From the NCBI GenBank assembly GCA_963995505.1, contig OZ023180.1:13034689-13098688 (forward strand): a stretch of DNA of 64,000 nt, read 5' to 3'. A program made the position numbers and the translations under genes. Source of the DNA: Hypericum androsaemum. Its lineage: Eukaryota; Streptophyta; Magnoliopsida; Malpighiales; Hypericaceae. The notes under the pieces are model-generated. The model made no database searches. It was not told the origin of the DNA and saw nothing but the letters and a program-made list of their open reading frames with translations. Of this stretch, positions 46,972-57,954 are shown piece by piece; the first letter of the stretch is position 1; each line of letters begins with the position of its first letter.

Positions 46972-49619
46972 TTTTTTTAGTTAGAACCTTTATTAATAAG
47001 GAAAATAAAAAGTAAAAGATGGGAAACATTACGCTCTTCTTCGTGGATCTGGTATTCCTGTATGGAGCACTATGGCAGTCATCATATCCATGCTCCAGCT
47101 CATTCGAGTCCGACCACAAATCAACCTCATCCGCCCAGTTGTTCTTGGCTTTACGCACTAGTGAGCCCATGAACTTTAAAGAATCGGGAAGGTCACCAGT
47201 GTCAAAAAATGTCTCGATTCCATTTCCTTGTTGTTCTGGTATAGGCAAGGGACCCGTAAGAGGCAAGGAAGAAGCCAGTCCTAAAACAGATGGGGAAGAA
47301 CCCTGAAGTACCGGAGTTCTCTTACCAAGGAAACCCGACTTCAAATCCTTAGAACCCGAAGACTTCATGCTCTAAGCCTTTATAGGCAGCACACCTCCTA
47401 CAGCAACATAGGATGACCTCCTGACCTCACGCAAAACCTCGTCACCAGTAGGACTCCCACCAACTGTATCTGAACTAGTAGAAACCAATCCCACCATAAT
47501 GCTAGTAGAACGAGGCCACTCATTACTCGAACTTGGATAGCGGAGTCTAAAAAATCCTCTTTGTTCATGGAGAAAATCAAATTGCCGGTCCCATCACCAA
47601 ACAATTCTTCCAAACCAAAAGAAGACTTCACGATCATACCAGAAGTAGCTGAAAATTTGTCACTGCTCGAAAACACTTCTGAATTCACACCTACATCAAC
47701 ACCACTCTCCTTCTCAATCGTACCCATAAGGGAACAATTAGCGACCACCAGTTCAAGTGGGCAGCAAGTATTCTTGGCCACCTTCATCAACCTATTCCTG
47801 TCCACCAGCCAATTGGTCAACAAACAGAAGAGCTACCACCATCTCAGCAATGTTAGGAACACTCAGAATTTGATTTGCCGTCTTATCATAAACATGTTCC
47901 AACTAATCCTTTCCAAAGGTAGTAACAACCAAAGAAATAGATGCATCTGAGGCCACTTCCAATATTGCAATCCATCCCTTGCACCTCAGCATTATCAGAA
48001 ACAATAGGAACCAAAGCTAAAGAGGTCTCTTCTGCATGATGGTCCTTCTCAATAATCCTTGCAATCATCAACTTTGGATTAACATCCAGTTCAGGCTATA
48101 ACAAAAAAGGGATCACGGCAAGAGAAGCCCCTTCTACTGCATCACAAGGCATAATAACACCACCCTCCTCACGAAGCACATCAAATGCATTGGAAGTAGG
48201 CACAATCCCCGCCTCAATTACGTCACTCATAAAACTAGAAGCCTATTCCAACATGTGTGCCTCCTTGAAAATATGTAACTTAGAGGAAGTAAGAGCTTGA
48301 CTTAAAATATTATCATAATTTTGGTGCCAAACCCTCTTGTCTTTATGCATAACTCTCTTGCCACGAGTAATTTCACATCTTTTTTGGTCACCAACATCAT
48401 CATGCGGATGTAGCTTGTGGCATTTTTCTTGCGAATGTACAATGGTCCTGCAGTGAGTACATAAACTAGGAAAATTCTCAAAGATCAAGCTCACCAGCCA
48501 ACTAATATTGGCCAACTCAAACAAAGCTTGTCACGAGGAGGTTGAGACACATCCAGATCAACTAGAACTCATACCGAGGCCCCATTAAATCTGTTGAGCA
48601 CAGCAGAGTCCATATGAATGGGATCACCCGCTGTCGCAGCCAAATCAAACACAACATCCTATGCGATATGTTCCATACTAAGTCCCTCGAGCCTGACCCA
48701 AACTTTCACATATGATGTAGCAATTTTAAAAGGTTTGAAGCTAGGGGACCAAGGTTGTAAATAAAGATTACCCTGTGGCAACCTCCAGAAATGCGAGCTC
48801 CAAACAGTGTCCTTGTTTGATTTTGAGGCAAAACGAAAGCAAAAGTAATCCATGCGCAATGGCAACATCTGATAAGACTAAATTTTCCTTAGTTAGACGA
48901 CTGAATTTCTCAAGTCAAATGACGAACATGGCTTTGAGACTTTAGGTATCACCAATCTACCAATAATCGCTCGTTTGCCAAAGTTCGCACATATTACAGA
49001 GCATTCTTGATTCAAAACCATAGTAGACATGTCATCTTTAATGATGGGTTTTATGAACACTTGTGAATGAACCCAGTCAGCATAGGACTTTGCACCGTCT
49101 TCTGCTAGACCCTTCTTTGACCGGTGAAGCGCAACCATGTTGTTCCGATCATCCTGGACAATCTCAATCAAAGCATCAGACGGTCGTGCATCCTCTGCCA
49201 AAGATCCTTCAACCGGGGCATCGGTAATGACCTCATCCCCGTCGGGAAGCGAAGGCAAAGAAAAAAGTCTGAACCGAATCACTAGGCATAACCTGCAAGT
49301 TGGAAAACACAATAGAACACATCATAGCCTCCAAACATAAGGACTAATACTACAATAGACCAGGTTGCAACTAAGGGAACCCGGTGAGGCCTGCTTGTGG
49401 AGACCATTCTGACAACCCCAAGTTAGCCTCTGCAGTAGAGGATGGCGTAGGACACGATGATGCGGCCCGGAAGACTGCCATAAGTAGCGCCAAAGGATGC
49501 GAGGCAACCCTATCCGCAGGGCGAAGGAGAGGTCCATCCATAGCCAGATATGGAGAGGCCACTGCGATCTGTGGGACTGCCGTAGTGATTAAAGACGGAG
49601 TGGTGGAAGTCGTCCGTTG
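46972..49619 (-). mobile_element. L1-type LINE, ORF1 only
   Basis: On the minus strand the sequence carries a LINE ORF1 and ends ...TTATTAATAAAGGTTCTAACT followed by an A-run (46972-46980), a plant L1-type 3' end. The DUF4283 domain is visible at 48870-48600 (WRLPQGNLYLQPWSPSFKPF, VKVWVRLEGLSMEHIA, SVRVLVDLDVSQPP), then a zinc knuckle at about 48455-48410 (CTHCRTIVHSQEKC, C-X2-C-X4-H-X4-C). ORF2 (endonuclease and RT) is absent between ORF1 and the 3' end. ORF1 is an RNA-binding chaperone in the family. Several stops. Confidence 0.8.
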
Positions 49620-49915
49620 ATCCTCAATCTTCTTGCGAACTCACACGAAGAGAATTTATCTATAGATTAAAATCCTAGCAACATCTATTCTCTCTCTCTT
49701 AAAGCTGCTTTCATGCACCAAAACTAATTCTCCTATTTTGGTGGCCAGGCGATCGAAGAACACGCTGGACCAAGCATGCAGCGCACCGCTTTTCAGGCTT
49801 GAATGGGGGGGGGTGTTCTATGGTCCATACCTTCCAATCGCTTTTGCTCCGCAAGAGCTATCAGCAAGGTGTCTCCTCCGAGGGCGCGCAATTGAGGTGA
49901 GTTTATCCAAAACTT
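49620..49915 (+). other. Gene-like piece of unknown origin (right-arm insertion edge)
   Basis: A plus-strand frame 49738-49932 includes FRLEWGGVFYGPYLPIAFAP and QELSARCLLRGRAIEV followed by GTGAGT, an exon-donor-like junction. It could be the LINE 5' region or a captured exon. Not recognised. Confidence 0.3.
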
Positions 49916-50894
49916 TAAAAGTTTTTTTATAATGTTTTTCATTTGGGTTGTTGGGTGTAAATAGGCGACAAGGACTTAGTGATCCATTTTCTGTCAGCCT
50001 CTGATGTTTAGTAATCCATCCCCTTCCATTTTATCCCCTCTCTCCCAGAACAATTCACACAGTACTCCCTTCCGTTTCTCCTCCCTCCTCGATCCCATCT
50101 TTTAGCAAATCTATCCCGGAAACTATCACACTAAAAGGAATTAAGTTAAATTAAATTAAAATACAGGCGAGGAGACATGTAGTCTACCAAAGTCTTCAGC
50201 GTGGATGACACCGCCCCCTTCTTTAGCTTCCTCACGTCGCCGCGATCATATGTCTTCTCCTGTAACAACTTCAAATCCCATCCCCTCCCAAGCCGTAACT
50301 CTGATATCTTAATTCTGATTTTGCAATTTCTTACTAATTTCTTTTTGCAAGGTACATTTGAACCTTGTACCTCCTTAGCTTTTATATTGACTATTTCTTG
50401 CTAGTTTTCTTCTGGTGTCTTTTGGAATGTAACAAATTAGTATTGCAATAGTTCTGCCAACGAAGAACACACCGGCGGTGGGGCTGGTACACAGGTCGTC
50501 GGACGACAAGTCATTGGCGCCATCGGCGTCCGCAGATGTTCTGAAGGCAATGTTTGCGAGGATAATTTTTTATCTTTCTGATCCATTACTTCCGCGATAC
50601 TAAAGAAAATAAATAAACAAATTACAGACCGCTCTTACTTATTTTTTTATCAACTTATCCCCAACATCAAACAAGCGCCTGCAAACCACCGATGCCTTTT
50701 ATAGGGTGAGCCCATCCTTACTTCTCTCTCTTATCTTTTCGTTTAATCAGTACTGATTCAATTTAAGCCTCTTAATGAAAAGACTCGTAATCCTCTTGTC
50801 GCTTTTTTTGGCTGCCCTGCTTAATTTGTGCTTTGCTTCTCTCTAAAAAAGAATGTGTAAATGTTATTGTTAGAAAATTATTATTACTATCTTT
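49916..50894 (+). other. Gene-like block (right arm), counterpart of 9141-10105
   Basis: The same exon-like pieces as in the left arm: SVDDTAPFFSFLTSPRSY (50201-50404) and, after a TTGCAATAG tract, SSDDKSLAPSASADVLKAMF (about 50455-50560). No better identification. Adjacent to the copia LTR. Confidence 0.4.
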
Positions 50895-51664
50895 TGTTGG
50901 GTATGGAGCCTGAGGATGTCTTGAGAGTTGATCGATTGGGTTTGGAGCCCGAGGACACTCGGGGAATCAATCGAGTCAAGAGTCGAGTAAAAATATTGAG
51001 GACATCCTAAGAGTCGGGTGGCTCGTGAGAAGAGCTTGAGGATGATCGGGTCGAGAAGTGAAGCTGAGGGGGCGAGACGAAGCGAAACAGAGCGGTTAAA
51101 GATGACAAGGCGGGCGCCGGGTCATTGGCGGGCACCAATGGGAACCTGGAGTAAGCCAAATAGTTGGCTTACTCTAACTATCGGGCAGTAGGGTGCACCT
51201 GGCAGACGCCTGGTGCTTGTCAGACACCGGGTTGGCCCGGGAATGTTGTTTTTCTTACACAATTATGCCCCTCCCGACCCAATAATCCGTGTAGGGTTTG
51301 TGGCACTATAAATATCTATTGTAAGCCTCATTTGAGGTGTTGCCCAAGTGTAGAACTCTAGAGAAAGAGTGGAGAAGCCAAAAAAGAGAGTGAGCTCCCA
51401 AAGAGTGTGGGAAGCCATAAGTGAGATCATTGCTTGTATGAGTGAGTGAAGTTCTAAGAGCAAAAATAGTAAAATCTCTCCTGGCTTTGTCGTCCCTGGA
51501 CGTAGATCATTATGGATTGAATTGGGTGAACAAATACTTGTGTCCCTCCTTCTACTTTTTCTTGTCTTTGTGTTTGTTCTTCTTGTGGTGTTCGTGTTTT
51601 GCTCGTGTGCTTGTGTGTTTGTTGTGTTACTTGGGCCCACAAAAAATGGGTATTTTCTCCAACA
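50895..51664 (+). repeat. Copia 5' LTR (right arm), 770 bp
   Basis: TGTTGGGTATGGAGCC to TTCTCCAACA, with TATA box CTATAAATAT at 51306. The primer site ACTGGTGTCAGAGCCC follows at 51665. Confidence 0.9.
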
Positions 51665-51709
51665 ACTGGTGTCAGAGCCCAGGTTTAGGGCGTGGTGGGA
51701 GCAACCACG

Positions 51710-52797
51710 ATGGGTGAAGTGAGATCGCCCGTGGAGAAGTTCAACGGCTTGGATTACGGCTTTTGGAAGATGCAAATCAAAGATTACTTGTACAGTAAAG
51801 ATTTGCACTTGCCACTTGGTGAGAAGAAGCTGGATGATATGAAGGAATAGGAGTGGAAGCTCCTATACCAGAAAGCAATGAGTGTGGTTCACTTATCCTT
51901 GTCTAGGAATGTGGCGTTGCACACAGTGAAAGCAAAGTCTACCAAGAAGATGTTAGCGACATTATCCGAGATGTATGAGAAGCTCTCGGCCACCAACAAA
52001 GTGCATTTGATGAGGAGATTGTTCAACCTCAAGACGGTGGAGAGTGATTTAGTGGCCAAGCACTTACATGATTGCCCAATTGAGCTAGGTGAAGATTGAC
52101 TTTGACAATGAGATACAGTCCCTAATTTTGCTAAGTTCCTTACCTGATAGTTGGAGTGGCACTGTCACGGCAGTGAGTACCTCGATAAGGAAGATGAAAG
52201 TTAAGCTAGATTAGGTGAGGGATTTGATCTTGAGTGACGAGATCTAAATGAGTGAATTCAGAGTAGCCTCGAGTGCAGCCTTAAGTGTGGGCCATAGGAG
52301 GTGGTACGAGTCGAAGGGGAGGAAGGACTGTGGTAGGTCAAGATCTAAGCCGAGTGGTGGATCAAAGAGGGATTTGATCTTGGTGCAATGTTGGAAGTGT
52401 GAAGAGTATGGCCACTTCCAAAATTAGTGTATGAAACCAAAGATAGAGGATGAGTCGGCCAATACAACGACGGATGACCATGGAGATGTGTTGGTCTTGA
52501 GCGAGTGGAGTCCATTAGAGGAATGGGTAGTGAATTCGGGAACCTCATTCCACTCTTGTAGCAATACGAGGGTGATGGAGAAGTATGTCCTAGGTGACTT
52601 TGGCAAGATTCATCTAGCGAATGGTGAGACTTTGTAAGTTGTGAGCATGGGAGAGGTGCGAATCAAGACCCCTAATGGATCATTGTTACAAATGAAGGGT
52701 GTGAGGCATGCTCCCAGGTTGAGGAGGAACTTGCTATCTGTGGGGCAACTAGTTGAGGAAGGCTATAAAAAATCACCAAAGGAGCCATGGTGGTGGC
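51710..52797 (+). pseudogene. Copia gag, protease and pre-integrase (right arm)
   Basis: From MGEVRSPVEKFNGLDYGFWK (about 51709) the frame carries the UBN2 gag (KSTKKMLATLSEMYEKLSAT, LMRRLFNLKTVESDLVAKHL), a zinc knuckle CWKCEEYGHFQN(stop)C near 52400, the protease signature WVVNSGTSFHSC near 52530 (normally DSGAS, so the catalytic Asp is Asn) and LRRNLLSVGQLVEEGY. Six or more stops, mostly at former Gln or Trp codons. It would make particles and mature them. This copy cannot. Confidence 0.85.
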
Positions 52798-54315
52798 TGA
52801 CAAGGGGTTTTAATGCCCCGAAGCAATAAAGGGAGTAGGGGTGAAAATGTCAAACCACGAGGAGCGAGTTCAAAACATCCCGAAGAAATGTAAGTAGATT
52901 AGGTTGATTATTGTTTGTTTGTTTTTAGGAAAATGATGAAGCAAGACAAGACAGCGAGAGAGTTAAACAATAAGAGAAAAATAGGCTAGGCACCCATCAA
53001 GTAACCCCTTACGGTTTGATCTCTACTAGTCATATTAAGTCCATGGTGGGCCTAGGTGAGTCTACGGCATGGTGCTTCTCCAAAAAGTCCTTCACACCAC
53101 AAAGTAGGGATCTAGGTATCAAGTTGAATCCATGAACACTCCCGTTTCAATGTGGGTTATCAGTCACACGAGAGTGCACGCATCACCTACAATCTTCCTA
53201 GTTCCCAACTCATTAATGTTCTACCTAATAAGCGGCTAGATTCGACCAATTTTCACCCTAATAATCACTTCTTTTCTATAGCAAAGACACCCAGTTTTAC
53301 CCCTAAAAACTATATATTTAAGGGCATTTTTGGTCATTTCTTCAGCTGCTAGGGTTTGGGGGTGGACTCTCTATACATAGCCCCCCAAGCCTCTCATTTT
53401 GTAAGCTTAAACACCAAAGACTAAGGCTAGGATTTTTAGAGAGATAAAACTTACTGGAGGCAAGGAGCGGGTGCAAGGAGCAGGTCGAGCGGCTCTACGA
53501 TCTTGAGCATTTTCTTCCCTTCTCTTTAAATTTTTTCTTATGAAATTATTTACGTACTTATGCATGTTTATTATTAAATGATTACGTGTTAGTAGTTTGC
53601 TTTTAGATTGGGTGCCATAAGGGCACCCCGAATGGTTTGGTTTCGAATGGGCTAAAATGATTAGGCGTGAAGCGGGTAGGGATCTATAATGCATTAGTTT
53701 AATAATGACCTTATAGTAGGACTGAGTGTGGATAACACCTTTCCATTCTATAGGTTCTTATCAATTGTCCACAGCATAACCTGAAGGACTTCATTGAGAA
53801 GAGGGACATGAAGATACCTACCCAAGTGGGCTAGAGGAGATCTAACGTAGTGAGACCGGAGAGTCGAATCTAGTAGGCTATTACATGGAACATTAATGAG
53901 GTGGGAACTAGGAGGATTATAGGTGATGCGTGCACTCTCGTGTGACTGATAACCCATGGTGAGCGGGGAGTCTTCATGGGTTGCACTTGATACCTAGATC
54001 TCGACTTTGTGGTATGAAGGACTTGATTGAGAAGCACCATGCCGTAGACTCACCTAGGCCAACCATGGACTTAACATACACAGTAAAGACCAAACTGTGA
54101 GGGGTTGCTTGATGGGTGCCTGGCCCATTTTTCTCTTATTGTTAAACTCTCTAGTTGTCTTGTCTTGCTTCATCATTATCCCAAAAATAAACAAAAACAA
54201 TAATCAACCTAATCTACTTGAATTTCTTTGAGATTTCTTAAACCCTCTCCTCGTGGTTTGACATTTTCACTCGTACTCTTTTTATTGCTTCGGGGCATAA
54301 AAACTCCCTTGTCAG
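52798..54315 (-). repeat. 3' LTR of element B, with long inverted arms
   Basis: 1518 bp. Inverted arms 52798-53246 and 53862-54315 around a core with the TATA-like CTCTATACATAG (53368-53380, minus orientation, matching element B). Arm markers are the same as in A: the arm at the LTR start has TTTAAGAAATCTC, the arm at the LTR end has TTCAA.ACATCC. Confidence 0.82.
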
Positions 54316-55344
54316 CTCTACAGTTCTAGGCTTAAACAAGAGAAGGCCCCATTCCTCCCACAAACACTTTTACAAAAGAGAAGACGAGAGTGTTAGTAGA
54401 ATGCTCCACCCATCCGAAACATATGGGCACCTCATGAACAAGAATTGGAGATAGTAATCTCCTCGTTAGGCTCAAGTTCTGTTCAAAAGGTACCACATCA
54501 ACCCCACAAGTTCACCCACAACTAGAAATTGTGAGTCTAAACAATCAAGGGTGTAGAAAATCTATATTTATACGCTTTACGCCTGAGGTATGTTCCTCAA
54601 ACGGTGTGGGGTTTGACCATTGACAAAAAATCAAAACTTGAGGGGGTACAAATCATAAAAAATATCCCAAAACTTGACCTATTTAATAGTGATCTAGACC
54701 TAAACATGCAAGTTCCTACATGGAACTCCCCCCCCCCCCCCCTCCCTCACACTTGAATGACACATTGTCCTAAATGTGAGAGGGTTTACACAACTAAACT
54801 GAACGAAAAGAAGTGCTTTAATGACCACCGTGGTCCAAGAAGTAAAAAAGATATTTCAATCAAAAACACACATCAAGGTCTCCGTGGCCACAATATATGC
54901 CAAGATTGAAAACTAAAATTATACAAGCAATAAAACCTTAAAGTGGAGGAGGGTTAAGAGAATGTCCCTTGTCATGTAGGTTGGGACAAGCAATCAATCC
55001 AAGATATATGACAGAGAGCTTCTATGTGCTGCTCACCGATGGATGCTAATTTCTGCCGACCGGCAGTTTTTGGTTAGTCTTGACGCCAAGGTGCTCGGCC
55101 CCATGTCCACCATTGCCATCTTTGCAGAACCTGAGATGACATAAAATTGCAACCTACCATCCTACAAGAAATCCTACTAGTTTGAGATAAAGTTTTTATT
55201 ACAAAATTTTACTAATTTATAGTCTTTAGCTTGACTCATTTCCTCTGAGCTCACTAATTGCCCGAAAGTGCCCAAGGTGGCACGAAGTCCCAAATGTTTA
55301 GTTTTAACCCATTCCGTTCTGTTAGAAGTCTGACAGTACACTAG
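54316..55344 (-). other. 3' untranslated region of element B
   Basis: Counterpart of 4871-5855. A C-run on the plus strand (54729-54742) corresponds to the G-rich tract ~410 bp upstream of the LTR. No ORF. Confidence 0.5.
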
Positions 55345-55803
55345 TTATTTGCCTCGTGTTTTGATTTTGATGGTTGCTCTTTCTTGATCATAAGTGGATA
55401 GTGGTTCTCCTTCTGAATCGCATGGTGTGGGGCCAAAAAATCTAGTGAAGGTGCATGCATGCCCATTTTGTCCCATTCCTATGTAAGAATAGAAGGTTGC
55501 TTTCTTCGTAGGCTTGGCAAAACCTTCTCCCATTTGAAAGGAGATTTTTCTCTTGTCATCATCTATAACTGCCATATAAGAGGTGAGAAATGGTTGCCCA
55601 AATAGAGGCACATATGTTTTCGTGTTCTTCACTTCGACCACCATAAAAGTCATTGTTTTAACATTCCCTCTCAGTCGCACGTCCACCGCGCATGTCACTC
55701 TGCATGGAGTTAGCACTGTACCATCGGCTAAAATAAGGGTTATTTGATACCTCCCCTTCTTTGATTTTTTGCTATTCGCCTTCATCATTAGTTGAACCGG
55801 CAA
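55345..55803 (-). CDS. Second protease-like segment of element B
   Basis: An open 152-codon frame. RYQITLILADGTVLTPCRVT, MTFMVVEVKNTKTYVPLFGQ and PFLTSYMAVIDDDKRKISFQ align with the C-terminal half of the protease just upstream, down to the PFL...A.ID strand. It then continues as a distinct tail (EGFAKPTKKATFYSYIGMGQ, FTRFFGPTPC). It overlaps the protease frame by about 30 bases in another register. It lacks a D-[ST]-G. Its role is unknown. It is conserved enough between A and B to suspect it was translated. Confidence 0.55.
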   Translation of the reverse strand: MPVQLMMKANSKKSKKGRYQITLILADGTVLTPCRVTCAVDVRLRGNVKTMTFMVVEVKNTKTYVPLFGQPFLTSYMAVIDDDKRKISFQMGEGFAKPTKKATFYSYIGMGQNGHACTFTRFFGPTPCDSEGEPLSTYDQERATIKIKTRGK

Positions 55804-56401
55804 TCGATTTCACCTTTGAATTCCTTGCCAAGCACTCTCTATCATCAAAAGCTATGGTTTCTAGTTTTGTCACAAAGCAACTTGTGTATTTCGGCTGGGT
55901 GCTATTGCACATCGAGAAAACCTCACTAATTTGATCAACCTGAAGGGTACAAGACTGTCTGTTAACATCGATCTTGGCTTGGGTATGTGCCAAAAAAGGT
56001 CTTCTGAGAATTACCATCTCTTCTACGCCATCTGGGTCTTTGATGACCAAGAAATCTAATAAGATGTGATTCCATCGGACTCCCACCTTGACTTTCATAA
56101 CTTCTCCTAGAGGAATCGTGAGTGATCTATCAACCATACGAATATTGCTTAGCGAAGGGAGGAGGAGAGGGGGTTCCTTGAGTTTGTTCCAGAGGGAGTA
56201 TGTCATAATGTTCACTGAAGATCCTGTATCACAAAATGCTCTATCAATGTCTACTCCTCCTAATGTGATTGGAATCACAATTTTTCTAGGATCTTGCGAG
56301 GGTTGGTCAGTACTCTGCCTCATCTTCCCCTCGCTCATCATAGAGCATTCTTCTTGTGCTATTGCTTTTATTTCTAGCAATGCCCCGTCGTACTGCTTCA
56401 A
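55772..56401 (-). CDS. Retropepsin-like protease of element B
   Basis: An open 209-codon frame. IPITLGGVDIDRAFCDTGSS contains the active-site D-T-G-S. VKVGVRWNHILLDFLVIKDP, ILRRPFLAHTQAKIDVNRQ and TSCFVTKLETIAFDDRE follow. It belongs to the clan of Athila/Tat retropepsins that process Gag. This is the only element protease in the window with an intact catalytic triplet. The start is arbitrary because it probably continues from gag by frameshift or fusion. Confidence 0.8.
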   Translation of the reverse strand: MKQYDGALLEIKAIAQEECSMMSEGKMRQSTDQPSQDPRKIVIPITLGGVDIDRAFCDTGSSVNIMTYSLWNKLKEPPLLLPSLSNIRMVDRSLTIPLGEVMKVKVGVRWNHILLDFLVIKDPDGVEEMVILRRPFLAHTQAKIDVNRQSCTLQVDQISEVFSMCNSTQPKYTSCFVTKLETIAFDDRECLARNSKVKSIAGSTNDEGE

Positions 56402-57701
56402 GGTTCATCCCACTCGCTCCTATTTGATTTCCTTCGAGCCCTTGGTGGGATGCCAATTGTCCCTCAACTATTTGTTCTAGGTTTGCCATGCGAGATCCTT
56501 GCTGGTTTATGCTTGTCATCACCTCCTTTTGGCTCTAGATTATCAGCTCTATCTTATCTAGCATAGTGTCCCATTTTTCTGCCCTTGTCTCCATATTTTC
56601 AATCCTTTTGTAAAGTAACCTACTGGGCACCAATCCTTGACCTTGCAAGGGAGGCCCTGGGTCTGGCACAATAGCTAAGGGATTGTCTTTGTGCGTGTAT
56701 GCCAAGTTCGGGTGATTGTGAATTCCCATCTTGTAGGAATTATAACCCTTGTTGTTTTGATAAGGTTAACGTTGACTCTGTCCCATGTAATGAACTTTTT
56801 CCACCCTTTCTTGGCAGTCCTTAGCTTCATGCCTATCTTCTCCACAGTCCTCACACTTGATTTGGACACATCCCACTTTCCTCACTTGTTGATGGTTGTC
56901 CTCCTATTGCCTTTCCAATGCACCTACTTTGGCCTAAAGTTGGACCACCAAGTCTCTCTTTGCTCCACTTATCTGAGGTCGTGGAGGGTGGAGGTCACAT
57001 TTACTCGAGCAAGCTGAGGTAGAGGAGGATATCTCTTCAAGAATTCGAATGGCCTCGTACTTTGGCTTCCGTGCAAAGGAACCGCTAGTGGCAGAATTGA
57101 GAGTGGCTTGAGAGGTTTTGGTAAGCCCAGAGAAGAAAGCATAAATAAGGTGTTGCTCGGTCATATTTTGGATTGGGCAGGATCTCTTCAAGTCTTTAAA
57201 ACATTCCTATGCTTCTCCAAGTGATTCATCTCCATATTGTGAGAAGGTATTTATCTCCCTTAAAAGCTCGTTGATCTTTGAATAAGGGAAGTATTTTCCT
57301 AAGAAAGTGTTACCCGCTTCTCTCCACCTGGTTATCCCAGAGTCTCTGAGGCTCACATACCATACTCGTGCTTTTCCTAGCAAAGTGAAAGGAAAAAGGC
57401 ATAGCTTAATAGCATCTTCGAAAATTCCCTGGATCTTGAAAGTGTCGCATATAGCATTGAAGCGAGAGAGGTGGTCCCGTGGGTCCTCCCTAGCCTCTCC
57501 TCTAAATTCAAGAGATATAGTAAGTGAACTGAGAATGCCAAATGGAATAGAAAAATTTATAGTATCCACGCTCGGATATGGTACACCTGAGGTTAGACCA
57601 TCAGCCATCAATCTAGCAAAGTCCGCGAAGGGGACATCATCCTCCTCAAAGTGTGGAGCACCCTTTCCAGGTGTTCCTCTGGGTACTTCCTCTAAGTTCA
57701 T
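56310..57701 (-). pseudogene. Gag of element B
   Basis: ATG at 57701, then 164 codons to a TAG at 57207 replacing a Trp (GEA-stop-ECFKDLKRSC). The frame then continues with MTEQHLIYAFFSGLTKTSQA and the zinc knuckle CEDCGEDRHEAKDC near 56845 (C-X2-C-X4-H-X4-C). The gag domain motifs are those of copy A. Fewer stops than A. Confidence 0.85.
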
Positions 57702-57932
57702 CTTCTACTTCGTGCGTCTTTCTCTCCTCAAGGTTCGCTCAATCACCCCAATATATTGTGCTAGTTCCCTCAAATCAGTGCATGACCCCGAAGAGCGCAT
57801 TCGTGGCATATAAAAGTAAGTACCTGTGAGAGGAGGAGAGCACACACACTAAGATTAAACTAAAGCAAGTGATATAAACTAAAAACAACCTAAACTAAAA
57901 CATAAATCAACTAGGGTGTCTTAGTAAATGCT

Positions 57933-57954
57933 GCTCCCTGGCAACGGCTCCAAT
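57933..57954 (-). promoter_or_regulatory. Primer-binding site of element B
   Basis: Minus strand ATTGGAGCCGTTGCCAGGG, next to the LTR end CCCTTGTCA; tRNA-Asp-like. Confidence 0.78.

Noticed and set aside
56691..57017. 108-codon plus-strand frame, and similar frames at 56088 and 57307
   Set aside because: They are antisense shadows of the gag-protease of element B. Residue composition is cysteine- and leucine-rich, without family motifs.
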